Source of the DNA: Atriophallophorus winterbourni
Taxonomy: Eukaryota > Platyhelminthes > Trematoda > Plagiorchiida > Microphallidae
NCBI GenBank assembly: GCA_013407085.1
Contig: JACCGJ010018281.1
Location: forward strand, 62,001-126,000
DNA length: 64,000 bases
Direction of reading: 5' to 3'
Shown one piece after another: positions 46,650 to 59,016 of this stretch. A model generated the notes under the pieces. That model was not told the DNA's origin. It saw only the letters and a list, made by a program, of their open reading frames with translations, and made no database searches. Both the position numbers and the translations under genes were made by a program. Each line of letters opens with the position of its first letter. The first letter of the stretch is position 1.

Positions 46650-46750
46650 AGATAAGGGTAGTGATGATTTTCAGATCACTATATAAACAAAAATTCATCT
46701 TGTAAGGGATGGGGATGTGAGCGCCACAATATATGATAATTCATCTTATT
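46650..46750 (+). repeat. Retrozyme-like repeat fragment
   Basis: TGTAAGGGATGGGGATGTGA then CGCCACAATAT, the start of the family body. The upstream hammerhead is not readable. Confidence 0.4.
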
Positions 46751-48295
46751 AACATCGAGATATTTTCTCGCAATAAATGTCGTCATTAAACAACCGACAT
46801 CTGTTGACATCTTTTTTACATTTTTTTCGTTTTCTCTGTGCTTGCGTATCGAAATTATTATCGAAGTTCAAAGTATAGCCGAAATATCAAATATTATGAA
46901 AGGAAGCTTTACACTTTTCATTTTTATGTTACTGAAACTAAGCTATATGGATCAACATGATAAACATAAATATTAGTTAGAATATCAACGGAAATATGTT
47001 TTAGATCTTTGTTCCTGAATTTATCTGCATAGGAACATTTAGCAACCTCAAACTTATGCGCTACAAGCATAGCGAAAAGCTTCATAATCATAATTAGATC
47101 TGACAATGATTTTCAGGAAACTTTTATTTTTATAAGTAATGTTTCGGCTTATGAACACGATCGTACTTGACCAGTACACACCCTGTATACTTAGCATTGC
47201 GCAGTATGCATGTGGAGTTTGCTAACCGTGCACGTTGACGCACGGAGAATTTCGCCAAGCGTGGCTAGAAACGAGTTCACTCCGGTAGTTTACTCTATGT
47301 GAAACCTGAGCTATTCCACTTGGTTTACCATACCGATTGTGCTTGTGTATATGTGAAACTCTGGTAAACATAGTCCTGTTTTGACAAGCATCTACGAGAC
47401 GCAAGTATTGGTTGCACGTTCGGTCGGCACTTGTATTGTTGTTTGACTCCATAAATCATGTTCAGAAGTAGATTAGTTGTTTATAAGGTTACGTTTATAC
47501 TAAGCTTTACTTATATAACATAAAACAGAAAATTATAAACTAACTATAGAAAAGACATAATATATAATTCTTGACAGAAATTTTGAACCTTAATTCATGC
47601 ATCTCTATTTTATAAATTCTATCACTCTAACAGCAAATCAGTTTTAGTATTGGTGCGCTTAAAATCTATTCAAAGTTAGACTTCTCCAAATATTGCTCAT
47701 CGGGTGATGTGAGATGCTTCGTGGTGATGCTTACGAATTATATTTAATAAATTTAATTCATTAAAAGTTTTGCTTCGGTTTTTTTAAAACCAATTCATCT
47801 TAAAATATAATATGTTGAATTGGTTTCATCGTTTTCTTGATATGCTAAGCTGATCACGGTTAGATATAATGTATTGATTAGATATCGCATTGGATAAACA
47901 CATATTGCACGAAGGCCACCTGCGGAAGTATCATTCAACAGATTAATAAATAAATGTGTTCAAATGATCATTAAAGTACTTTAAATTCAAGATAACTCAA
48001 TTAAATGCTGCATCGAATCTAGTTGGTCAAGCTTTGCATATTTTGACAAAGAACACATGCAAGAGATTCAATATCTCTTCTACAAAATGGTGATTCATTC
48101 CAACATACGACAATTGTCCTGGAATGTAGCGCGCACATTTGATTATATTTACCCTGAATGTTCATCATTGTTAAATGTATTACACACGTTTGCACATTGC
48201 TCTCTTTCCCAAGCTGATATGTACAGGACAGCAAAACAACACAGCCAGCAAGTGGCATCTGGAATGAATCATGCATAGTCTCTTTAAACTTGACA
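46751..48295. other. Intergenic sequence
   Basis: No gene recognised. Overlapping ORFs on both strands at 48019-48278 have no family resemblance. Confidence 0.4.
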
Positions 48296-48297
48296 CA

Positions 48298-48298
<1 letters not shown>

Positions 48299-48349
<51 letters not shown>
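48299..48349. repeat. (TA)n microsatellite
   Basis: About 25 uninterrupted TA dinucleotides. Confidence 0.95.
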
Positions 48350-48354
<5 letters not shown>

Positions 48355-48359
48355 TGATG

Positions 48360-49780
48360 ACATTGTCGAGGACAAATTTTCTAACAAAGAATCCTTTTCG
48401 AGTTTTATTTTATTTACGATCATTGAACTAAGTTTCAACCTAGCGAGTGTGTCGCCGGCCCGATGATAAACAATTAAATAATTATTAGGCTTTTATTTCG
48501 ATTGAACTTATTTCTGGAATAACTAATCAAACATTAATGCGTAATAGAAACATAGTTCATTTGAGGTATAATTTGAGAAAAACATCAAAATGAAATGGGA
48601 TAAAATTATCACTTTATTCAACTCGGCCGATTACAATCCAGGCATCAAATATTTTTTCTCAGAGCTTTGTGTTTCATCGTGTTCATTTTAGTCCGATCAA
48701 TTAAAGCACAATGATTTTATCAAATCATTTCCCTATGGCGTTTTTAGCTTTCTCGATACTCATGTAATACACCATTTTTCTGCGGAACATTGTCCACAGC
48801 TGATGTTAAAGTGCTCATGCCACATCAAATTAGGATTACTTGACCTGCAATTCGAATAAACACGATTTACTGCAAAGCAATTTATTAAAATTCGTGCCTA
48901 CATTGAATAGACAAATTCTTACAAATTCTTCATTTCACCAGTGTGCATGCATGATCTTAGCATCTAGTTATCTTTGCTGAAGCGATGAAGTTATTCGTCG
49001 GATATGTACTGTATAATATTGTTTTTCAAATTTCATTATTTTCTTATGTAGTAATTCACCACTCAATAAAATAACATTTAATAATATGTATTAGACTATG
49101 CAGTTACTTCTTCTTTTGTATAGAAACAATCACTAAACTTACGTGCGAACGCTAACCATCTGTATGCTGGCATCGGTTATAATTGTGGTTGAAATTATCT
49201 TTAGCCCACTAACGTAGGTTTCTGTTTGATATATTTGATCAAGTAACTTATAGTGAGAAATTGAAGGATCTTTCACCTTGAGATATTGTTTTCTACAAAA
49301 GATATCTGATGTCACCTCTATATTTAGATCCTATCTGGAAGCTTTAATCAGCCTCAGGAAATCACTGAAGCATTTTTGAACAGCGTTGTTGCTTTTGACA
49401 TGTGAATTTCAGCGTTATCAAAGTTGCTAAAATATTCGCGAGAGATTTCGTTGCAGATCAATCATTTACTGTGAATGCTGATTGACAATCGTTATTGATC
49501 GCTTAATAGAATTGTTTATTTAGAATACATATACCGGAAGCCTGTATGACTTTCGATAATATAGAGAACACGAGAATGTTTGGCGGTAGAAATGGTTTAC
49601 GAGAAAGATAACTGCTGATTTAGAAACAGGGATAAGAACATTTTTACTCTACACAATCGATAAAAATATATTCCTATTTCATAACAAATAACACAGTTGA
49701 ATACATATTCATTCTGAACGCTTTCTCCTGGAGTTTAATAAATTCTGTCTACTACATGCGACTACAGCGTTTGATCACGC
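48360..49780. other. AT-rich intergenic sequence
   Basis: Nothing recognised. Confidence 0.4.
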
Positions 49781-49789
49781 TTCGGGACT

Positions 49790-50145
49790 GTTAGGGTGGC
49801 ACCCTTCTAACGAGTTCGCCACGGAGGAAAAATTGTTGTTGTGTAAGTCATGTTGAACCTCGGCAACAAATCTTATGTTCATTAAAATTGAAATTGAAAT
49901 TGTCTGACTCGACCATGACAACCAACATCCGTCATTTCCACTATGAACCTTCCCACGATTATGATGTATCCTCACACATTCGCACTGTGGTTACCATATA
50001 AATACAAACCATGTCCACGGTCCAAACGCACACACTGAGCGCTTGAACCTTGGACTCCCGATCAACGTCCCATCTGGTCTCGTTCTGTTTTCCTGGCTGT
50101 TGGGTTAAGAATTGATAGAATGCAACGACAGTCTCTACTGCAACA
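49790..50145 (+). mobile_element. Candidate solo LTR
   Basis: The stretch opens with TGTTAGGGTGGCACCC, has a TATA-like ATATAAATAC near 49997 followed about 40 bp on by CACTGAGCGCTTGAACC, and closes with CTACTGCAACA. It is GC-richer than its flanks. The layout TG...TATA...CA fits a Ty3/gypsy-type solo LTR, but I see no clear target duplication and no partner copy in the window. Confidence 0.3.
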
Positions 50146-50389
50146 TCAACGATTCATCCATCATAGCAGGGTCAACACAATAGTATACAATTTAAAAGAT
50201 TCCTTTGTTGGTAAATAGCAACTGAACTCATTCTGTTCGCAAATTTACAATGAATCACTAACGGTACATGTACTGAATTGAATTGAAATCTAAAGAATAT
50301 TCCATGAATCTCTCAATTAGCTATACCATATCCGCATAACTTCTAATGGTGTGATTACTAAAAACGTAAAGTGATTTCAGCAAATCTGA

Positions 50390-50395
50390 TTTATT
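50390..50395 (-). terminator. Polyadenylation signal AATAAA of divergent globin
   Basis: TTTATT on plus, 51 bp past the minus-strand stop. The same spacing as in the other globin genes supports a real 3' end. Confidence 0.65.
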
Positions 50396-50445
50396 TAGTA
50401 TGTTGATGTTTGGTTGGAAAGAGCACTCCCAAATAAATTGTTTTT

Positions 50446-53400
50446 TCAAAGCCGTTTTCCAATCATTGGCAGTACTCGAGTGAGAATTTCCTGCATGGAT
50501 TCTTTGTTTTCTTCGACTTTCAAGTATGAAACTAACGTGTCGGTGAAGATTGGCACAACTTGCTGGAACAAAATTAAAGTATTTCAAAAGTTACAATAAA
50601 ATATAAGGGATATAATGGAATATTAGTATGTTAGTTATTTCCGAACACGAATTTAATGAGGATAATGCAAGCGATATATCCTACCTAATCCATTGCTTCA
50701 CCTAATTAAATTGTCAAAAACTATTAAATTGTGGAAATTAGAAAATGCTTTAAGTTATTAAGCTTAAGGGCAAATTCACCAAACGCCATTTCAATGATCA
50801 AATAACAATGAGCACTAATTATCAGTAGTCAAATAGTAGTCAAGGCACGGAACGAATATTAGTGTGAGGCGAAAATATACAAGAAAAATCAATTCAAATA
50901 TTTTGCAACATAAAATTCTCAAAACCTTGTTGTTTTAGTGCTCAACAACAAAGCGTTGGAGTATTCTGCGTTTGAACACCATTAATTATAAATAATAAAC
51001 AACAATATCAAAGAACAAATGAGGAAAAAATCCTAGATGATATGATGGTTTGGTTATTTGGCATTAGAATTCAAGGAAAAACAATCACGCGATGGCCAAA
51101 TTTAGCGGTATGAAATTGTGCAGTTGTAATCAAACAACGCAAACGGAAGGTGTTGTCGTTTAATATAATGCCTGAGGAATGCATGTTGCTACCGAGCACC
51201 CATTATTTTTTTGTAAAAATATACACAATTTAAAATATCCATAGCGTTATATATATATATATATATTGGAATTATGATCTGTTTTATACAGACCGATGAT
51301 AAATATGCATTTTAATTAGTAGTAATGTAGTAAAGTACTTTATAATTTTATTGGAAGAAAAACACTATAACGTGTTGCAGTTACACCTACTACGGTATAT
51401 TTAAAGCCTGCATTTGATGAGCACTTGAATACAAATTCGTAAAAGCATGCTTCGCATCGTTTTATAGCTACTATAAAGGTGTTCTATGCAGTGACTAATA
51501 AGATGATAGAATAAATGCAATTGGTTGGCTTCCGTTTGAAAAATGCAGGATTAAAGCCGCAGAGCAGCGAGCTAAATACATTATGATCTTGAATTTGTGT
51601 ACAAGACGAGACTTCGCACTATAATTTGCCTTGCATATATGGAAAACCACATGCTTTATGCAGATGCAAAAACATTTAGAGTATTCTGCTATTCGCATAA
51701 ATGCAAAGGGACATTGTAGAAAATAAGTGGTATATTGACAAACGCATAGAAAGTTTATGCTGTAATGAAAATTCTATCAAGTGGAAACGACCACTTGTGT
51801 AGTTTGGCGCCAAAGTATTTTCGTTGACTTGCCCAAGGCCAGACAAACGGGTGAAAACCAGAGTTAGTGAAGAAGTATTAAGTGAATGGTTTCAGATAAA
51901 TCTAGCCTGGAAAAAATAGTGAAAGTCGGATATCATCAGCTAGTGAATGCTATGCGTTTCAGTAAGTTCCGCTGAACAAGCCAGACATGTTAAGTAATGA
52001 AAGTGAAAATTTTGCAGTAATGAAATATAACATATGGAAAAACGATCAGAATATATTGTACTGAAGTAATTCGGATATAATTGGTCAGAAGCGCACAAAA
52101 CTTGATAAGTATACAATTGGAACCCTTTATCGGGCCCGATGTTTCGTGAGCGAAAAGAATTTTAGGTTGATCGAATTATTATCAACGTGAGTTTCGTTGA
52201 TGTAAACAACGTATTACCTGATAGAACTATTGAAATGTTGACAATATTGCACGATGATAAGAATGATTCAGTAGAATCAAACTGCTGTACCGTGTCTCTA
52301 TTATTAGTGTACCAAAATTGTTAGAGTGATGGACGACGATTGCAACACATCGATGCCAACCATTTCATTTCATTCAAACCTTTCTGATTGCATAACCTTG
52401 AGCTATCGATTTGGATCAGTATATAAGAGATAAAGAGCTTACGGTTGTAGCTTTCCATGGTAAAATCACCGTTTTATTTGAAAAACGACGTATCCTCAGT
52501 TAACTCACAGTAAATGGAATAGCACGAAATTTGAGGACATCGATATAATCTTGCCTGATAAATAAATAGATTTTCGCATTGATTTCTCGCGACTAATGTT
52601 ATTCTGTTGCGGTAAGCAATGTCTTATGTATCTGAAGCTGACTGACATTGATCAATGGCTTTCTAAAAATCACGTAATTCATGGTCACTCTACTTGTTAA
52701 CAGATTAAGTATTAAGAATGTTTACATACAAACTTCACATAAAACTTATCATTTTGGGAAAGTCTAATTACCAGCCAGCTCGTCGTTTACTCTCATGAGT
52801 AGTAGGAGTTTGGGAGTGTGGGTCACATCATATAGCATACCATCTAGGCATGGACAGAATGGCCTCACAAGGATATTGCGCTGTATGGACTGCTCTATCA
52901 TTTAACAATCAGGCTTGCAGCGGTCCTCAAAATCTCTTTGTACGTTCTGCGCTTGAAAAGCTTGAATTTCATGAAATATACTCGAAGGTGTATTTCCAGT
53001 GACGTGATTCTTTTATATACAATTCTGAATTATAAGAACTTGAAAATGTTCCAGAATATACTATCACAGTTCACACGATGCTCGTAAATTCACTTACCAA
53101 GCCACATTCACGGATAAACTGTAGTTTACTTTTAGAATATTAGCTAGCTTTTGGAGATTATAATTAAGCTTGAATAGATCCGAAGCAAATTTGCGAGAAT
53201 ATTTGTTAACATCCCCTAGTATACGAGCTGTCATATTGTGCCCCTACAGAATATTAAACATCCAGTACTTATTATTATTCATAAAACTTGGAATTTGAAA
53301 AGTAGCAATCTGCAAACAATAATGCCACATACGTTCAACATATATATTCTGCTTGCATTCTAAAAATTCTGAACGAATACTCAAAAGATTTGTTACCAAT

Positions 53401-54778
53401 AATTTTTCTCACTCCTAAATTATGTTCAGTGGTTGGTATTGAAATTCCCTGTATGCGTTCCTTTATGTTGAATGAAAAATATATCGAATTACGCTTCAGT
53501 ATTTGTAATCGGTAAATCAAGCTAATGCGCGACGTGCATATAAAAATTAACTTAGTGACCGAAAGTCGGAAGTCGTTTGATTTCCATTTAACATCTAACA
53601 TTGAGTTGAGGTACATAAAAGTTAATTACTTTTAAATCATCGTAACCATAAGATATTTTTGTCACACTCTACCTTAAAGAGAAAACTTATCAGGAACAGA
53701 TAACCTTACAATGAGTAAATAACAAACACTGAACTAAATGCTATGTAAAGTCGTTCCCAATTTGTAAATTATTCATTTATCTTTTGTTCAAAAGATAATT
53801 GAACCAACGTTTAAACTCCAATTTTGGTAAACTGCTCATTCAGATTTTATGTTCTTGTGTGTTCCGTTTCTCATGATAATCACATATACATCATGTGGAC
53901 AAAAAAACAACTTCAAACGTCGTTTGAGCAAATGAAACATTTCGCAATGCACAAAGTACTACCGAGTAAAATAACAAAATAATTGATATGGCAGAAAACA
54001 ATGTAACAAAGTGTCGATCGGGTTCAATTATTTCATTACTTCATTTCTTTTAATAAATTTTATTAGCAATAGGATAAAATCGTATAGAATTTCGATAAGT
54101 TTAGACGAGTTTATCACTTTGGGACTGTAATTTATAAACATAGCAACTAGAAAAAATGTTTCTCATAGTAAATTGAAGTCAATATTTCAAAATAGATGAA
54201 CAGCATTTTTTAAATTTTGCATCTTCCTATTCACATATACTATACTAAATAATACTTGTAAATAATACTTGCACTTATTGCCTCTGTGTAAATCGTCACG
54301 CATATGATTAATTCAATTCTTTGACTACTTGCGCATCATAAGTAAACAGCATAAGCAAATTGTTCACCTTATAAGCCGTCAAACGTAAAAGTCGGAAGTA
54401 ATAGCATCGGCAAAGTATCCGCGACCGAGTTAACGATAAAAAAATGCTATTATAATACTCTCATATCGTTATATCATAACTAAATACAAAGCAATGTCTT
54501 TCAGTCATCGAGGCGTGAGTGTTTAAATCACTGACCTTCAACCAACAAATCACACAATTTAAACGCTCAAAATTACTCTGTGATTTTCTTCACTAAATCG
54601 AAATTGCTGTGAAGCATATTTATACCAAAGTAATATGTTGCTGACATCCCCCGAAATTGCACTCTACTACCGGTTTCCTGCTGTTTGCCGTCATCATTAA
54701 ATTAGTTCGGGATTACCGAGTTCGTATTTTGATACACCAATCATGCTGTATCATTATGTAGGTGAACCCGTTCCAAAA

Positions 54779-54824
<46 letters not shown>

Positions 54825-55165
54825 AATCTACTCACTCACTTTGATTTGATTTGGATTTTCAAATTCAAATTTATTACTTGTAACGCTATTTGCTACAGTA
54901 ACTTGAGCGGTTCAACAAAATTGACGCAATGAAACTTACAATGAAATGAGCCACGGTGATACCTCGATGTTTGTGCACCTCAGCCAATCGATTGATTATA
55001 TTTTTCAGAACTTCGTCATTGTTGTAGTTCTGCACCATTTCGAGGATGCTGTCCATAAATTTGACTGCCAAATGACTGAGATAGGATGAATTCAGGGCTT
55101 GTGGAAGTGTTGACGCTTGTATGGACTTGAATAATTTCATAAAGTTTGGATTGTGAAGAAGTAAC
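50446..55165 (-). CDS. Divergent globin 4, exons 2 and 3 (partial; exon 1 not found)
   Basis: Exon 2 is 54940-55165 (226 nt) and exon 3 is 50446-50562 (117 nt), lengths and phases identical to the three + strand globins. Exon 2 follows a pyrimidine-rich TTTTCTAG acceptor and ends at GTAAGT; exon 3 follows TTGTTCCAG and ends in TGA. The exon 2 protein (LLLHNPNFMKLFK to ITVAHFI) aligns with globin 2 without gaps, at roughly 21% identity. Phe at CD1 and His at F8 (in LAEVHKH) are kept, but E7 is Leu (a His stands one residue before). Exon 3 reads PIFTDTLVSYLKVEENK and ends GKRL. Intron 2 is 4377 bp, against 72-81 bp in the others. Exon 1 must lie above 55165; the ORF just upstream (55281-55166) does not give a convincing one. 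Probably a functional but distant paralogue. Confidence 0.8.
51248..51266. repeat. (TA)n microsatellite
   Basis: Nine to ten TA units. Confidence 0.9.
52785..52860 (+). repeat. Possible retrozyme-like fragment
   Basis: GGAGTTTGGGAGTGTGGGTC then ACATCATATAGCAT resembles the family body start. Short and diverged. Confidence 0.25.
54620..54720 (-). ncRNA. Hammerhead-like motif, beta subtype, inside globin 4 intron
   Basis: The minus strand reads AATGATGA (core TGATGA at 54696-54691), CGGC AAACA GC, then GGAAACCGGT (GAAA 54677-54674) and GTAGAGTGC, followed by the family words GGGGGATGTC, AGCAACATATTACTTTGG. Only C3 and part of helix II deviate. It is in the same orientation as the globin transcript, so it would be transcribed with the intron. 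Confidence 0.55.
54780..54822. repeat. (TA)n microsatellite
   Basis: About 21 TA units, between the intronic hammerhead and exon 2 of globin 4. Confidence 0.95.
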
Positions 55166-55281
55166 CTAGAAAAGGAGAAAAACTTGGATGTATGAAAAGT
55201 TTCGACCTGCAGGATAATCTTGTCTTTTTCGCATGTTATCAAAATTACGAGTGTTTCGAGCTTATTAAATGAAGCAAACAT

Positions 55282-56040
55282 GGTAAATTAATGACAGTGA
55301 GTAATAATAATGTTTTTTCGTAGCATTGCTTCGAGAGTGGAGTGGAAAATTATCGTATAGGGTCCACCATGGTTTCGCAGATATAATCACACGTGAAAAC
55401 CTGGTAGTTTTTTACAGACGGTTCGCCTTTGTACCTAATGTTGTCTCATCCTTAACAAAGATGGCATTGTTTTGACTGTTTTATACTGTCACTAGTTTAC
55501 TAAAGCTAAGCGAATTTCAAATAATTTAAAACGATCCGTCTTCAGCAAAGGATATACAAGCAGCAATGCGTCAGGTAATTCTTGTTTCTGAGACAATTAT
55601 TTTACCGGTCTTACTGGCAACGCAATCACTCGGATTCAGAACTGTTTCCATTGTTTGGATAACGTAAAATTTGACGATGATCAGATGATGCGAAGCTATC
55701 CGCGACTCAGTCAAAATCGTAGGCGTTCCGGGCAAGCCCGTCAACCTTGGCAGCTTGAAATGGTAAGGAAAACAGTACGAACAAAACCTTAAATCGATTG
55801 GCTGAGTTAAGCGAAATAATACATGCCGGTAGGAATGCCTTCAATAAAGTGACTATCGAGTGTGCTGTGCACATGAATTTTGGTGTGCATGTAATTCAAT
55901 GTTTTAATTTAATGTTAGACAAACAAGCACACAAATAAATAATCAAGTGTTTTATAACCAATAGAAGAGTGCATTACGTGATTACCTCTCCCCTCTCTGT
56001 CTCTGTCATCATCACCAACGTAGACTGTATGCTACTGAGG
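55282..56040. other. Sequence upstream of globin 4 exon 2
   Basis: Searched on the minus strand for a 107-nt first exon ending at a phase-2 GT donor. Donor-like sites at 55609 and 56104 are preceded by in-frame stops, so exon 1 is not supported here. Confidence 0.4.
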
Positions 56041-56045
56041 CAAGT

Positions 56046-56405
56046 TTGGAGTGGTCACCTAGAGATAGCTTGTCTAACAATGCTTGTGTGTCAGAAGTGA
56101 AACTTACCGAACAATGCTGTGACCGAAATTTCACATATTTTTTTCTTTTTCCGACTATAGATTACGGAGCGGTCTCAAGCATATTTCGATATTGTGAACA
56201 TAAGTTTTATAAGATAATTGTTGCGATTTATTGGATGTTTCTTGCTTCACAATCACATGCGGAACAATGCTACATGAATTTTATTAGATTAATCGCCGGT
56301 GTGGTGGGAGAAACAGAAAGTTTGACTGGAACCTACCATTTTGTTTTCATCTTGGTGAAAGAGAACGAAGAAAGATTCATGTCATTTACTTCAAATTTTA
56401 AATGA
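56046..56405 (+). CDS. Unrecognised ORF (119 codons) followed by AATAAA
   Basis: The ORF ends in TGA at 56403-56405 and AATAAA follows at 56420-56425. An acceptor-like tract (TTTTTCTTTTTCCGACTATAG) at 56139-56159 suggests that only the part after 56160 might be a terminal exon. Its protein has a hydrophobic stretch (FYKIIVAIYWMFLA) and ends LVKENEERFMSFTSNFK. No family recognised; it could be chance. Confidence 0.3.
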   Translation: MEWSPRDSLSNNACVSEVKLTEQCCDRNFTYFFLFPTIDYGAVSSIFRYCEHKFYKIIVAIYWMFLASQSHAEQCYMNFIRLIAGVVGETESLTGTYHFVFILVKENEERFMSFTSNFK

Positions 56406-56409
56406 GTTT

Positions 56410-56915
56410 GTATTTTTGAAATAAATTCATCCCGTATGCTTAGATCAATAGATATTTACGATAGCATAAGATCATTAACAATCCATTCAATCACAGTGAA
56501 TTGCTAACTTATAGCAGAATTCGTTTCAGTAAGTTTTATGACCAGGTTTAATGATTAGCAATAAACTAGGCTTTATCCCACTACATATCTATAAGTCACT
56601 TTAATTGTGTAATTTATACGAGCGTGTCTGGTTTCGAAATAATATTTTTTAAACGAATAAATTGAAATGCTAAACTGTAATAGCATGTTCAGTTAAGTTC
56701 AAATTTATGATATAATGGTAAAATTCAAAATCGCTGTTTATGATGAAGGTTGTAAATATGACATGTGTGTTTAGTGAATTTGGAGCAAACTAAGCACGGT
56801 ACTGTAAAAGTTTATTGAGCACAAAGAGCACAAAATCGTGAAGCATAACTGCCGAAGATATGGACAATCGCTCAATAGTTTGAATTATTCGAATTTCAGC
56901 ACTTCCTGGTGGTTT
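56410..56915. other. AT-rich intergenic sequence
   Basis: Nothing recognised. Confidence 0.4.
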
Positions 56916-56921
56916 CAAGGT

Positions 56922-57000
56922 TCAAGATTCAAAATTCAATAATTTATGCTACGAAAAGCTTATAGCTGTATTTCAACATAGTATAGTAGAATGTAGTACC
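56922..57000 (-). mobile_element. CR1 3' tip (element C family)
   Basis: AAGGTTCAAGATTCAAAATTC is a decayed (TTGAATC)n tail on minus. TTATGCTACGAAAAGC follows where elements C and D have TTATGGTTGAAAAAGC. Confidence 0.6.
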
Positions 57001-57095
57001 GAAGGCAGTTTCGGTGAGTATGTAGTCAATCCAATTCCTATGTGTGAGTGCGTGTGGTATGGCTTGACCGGGGCCGAATAGAGGATGAATCGTTA

Positions 57096-58535
57096 ATTCA
57101 ATTCAATTTTAATGGTCTAAAAAGCATATAGCTTGACAAAAACCACAAAATAATATTAGAATTACGAAAAACATGGGTAGAAAAACGGGATTTGTTTGCT
57201 TACTGAGCAGTTCAGGAATCAAGTAAAAAACCATTAGTCAGAAACTGGTTTCAAAGTTCAAAGCTTTTATGGTGTAAAATATGTAGGTTCAAAGTTTGGA
57301 TTGGTCTACATTAAATTGTTCAAATTCGATTTAAATATATCCAAGTTGGGTGAATGTGTAACACTACAAGATAGGTAGTTCCAGGTAAAGCATAAACGTA
57401 CAGAATAAAAGTACCTTCGACAGTTTAGTCTCCAGTCGGGAATATGTACTGTATAGTCGTGACTCCGGCTGGTTCTGGGTGGTAGTCGCGTGAATAGTCG
57501 ATTTTGGGGATGGTTGGGGGGTATGCCGTATATTGAACATAAGTATCAAATCACCTCTAAGACGGCGGTAGCGAAAGTCGAATAGATTGAGACTTGCAAT
57601 ACGATCTTGGTATTGTTTGTGCTTCAAACCGCGTACGAGCTTGGTGGTCCGATGATATATTCTCTGCAAGAGGCTGATGTGCTTCTGTAGCCAGGGTGAC
57701 CAAGCCTGAACCGCATACTCCATGGTTGGCCTCAAGTACGTATTAATTATTCGATGAACGGTTTGCTTAGTGAAACTCCCGAACACGCGTTTTAGCAGTA
57801 GCAGTACTCGTGGCGTCTTTTCATAGACAGCTGTGACGTTGTGACGGTTTCAAAGTGCTGTTCACCCACACACCCAAGTCCTTCTCCTTGCCAGTGCTTT
57901 CAAGAATATGGGAACCAAGGGTGTAGGAGAACTCGAAACGTCTTCCAACAGTCAATACCTTGCATTTTTTGACATTGAAAGGTAGTTCATTTCTAATTGA
58001 CCAGTCTTGTAAGGCACTGAGGTCCAGCTGAAGCTCTCTGCAATCCTCAGTTGTACGTACTTGTGTCCACAGCTTGATGTCATCCGCAAATAACAAGATT
58101 TTGCAGCGAACAAGTTTAGGTAAGTGGTTGACATACATCAGGAAAAGAAGTGGTCCAAGCACTGATCCCTGCGGCACCCCACTCGTTACTGCAATAGGTC
58201 GTGACAAAGCACCATCAACCCTTACTCGAATGACACGGTCGCGGAGATAATCCCCAAACCGGGCTAGCGATAAACCCTTGATTCCACATAGCTTTATCTT
58301 TTATAGTAACAGACTGTGGTTGACACGATCGGATGCTTTTGACATATCAAGATAACAAGCTTGTACTGTGAGACCTTTGTCTACAGCTTGTGTCCAGTCA
58401 TCGAGGGCGAGCAGAAGGTTTGAAAGGCGGAAGTGTCTTTTTCTGAAGCCGTGTTGTTCGACTGCGAGCACCCAATTGTCTTCCAGATGTTTTGTGACGC
58501 TGTTTGCTACGAGGCGCTCCATCACTTTAGAGATC
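57096..58535 (-). mobile_element. CR1-clade LINE 3' part (element A family)
   Basis: Nearly the same sequence as 16158-17600: the same TTCAATTCAATTTTAATGG end, the same 3' UTR, and RT blocks on minus ('KASDRVNHSLLL', 'GVPQGSVLGPLLFLMYVN', catalytic 'LFADDIKLW', 'KEKDLGVWVNSTLK', 'YLRPTMEYAVQAWSPWL'). Frameshifts split it into three pieces. It is 5'-truncated at about 58535 in RT. Its intact GVPQGSVLGP shows that the GFPQG of element A at 17.2 kb is a private mutation. Confidence 0.9.
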
Positions 58536-59015
58536 AGTATTTTATAGGTGAGGATTAAATCCTTGTTGAAGTGATTACAAAAGCAGTTTAGGATGGTTTT
58601 TATAATGCTTCATAACTAAAGGGCCAGATACATTGAGCGAATTCCAACAAACCTCGAAATTATTCACGGAGTCACGGATTTATCGTTACACAAAATTAAC
58701 ACTTTACTAGGATTACGGTATGAATGAAAATGTGAAAAATAATAGTATCAAACGGGTAGAGTATACCAAATGTTCGCTTTCAAATGTACGTCCATCATTT
58801 CGAAGACCATCACCAACTTTGTCTCTCTGGAATAAATTTTGTCGAAGAAGGTAGTATTTTTTCGTAGTCGTGGTGCCTAGACTTCTATCGTGTACTTTAT
58901 TGCAGGATAAACGTAGTCATTCATTAAACTTGGTAACTTTACCAGCGAGAAACTTAAAATATTCTTCGAAAGTTAGTTGTGTCGTATGTTATCAATTGAC
59001 CAACTCGACGGAATG
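58536..59015. other. Intergenic sequence between CR1 pieces
   Basis: Nothing recognised. Confidence 0.4.
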
Positions 59016-59016
59016 C

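Larger units (their letters stand above)
50563..54939 (-). other. Intron 2 of divergent globin (4.4 kb)
   Basis: Bounded by GTAAGT (54939 down) and TTCCAG (50563). It contains two TA microsatellites, a retrozyme fragment on the opposite strand (52785-52860) and a sense-strand hammerhead-like copy (54620-54720). I see no other coding exon in it. Confidence 0.7.

Noticed and set aside
55166..55281. Upstream ORF segment as exon 1 of the divergent globin
   Set aside because: It is contiguous with exon 2 only because the intron is open in that frame. No phase-2 GT donor gives an exon of the expected length with a B-helix Tyr.
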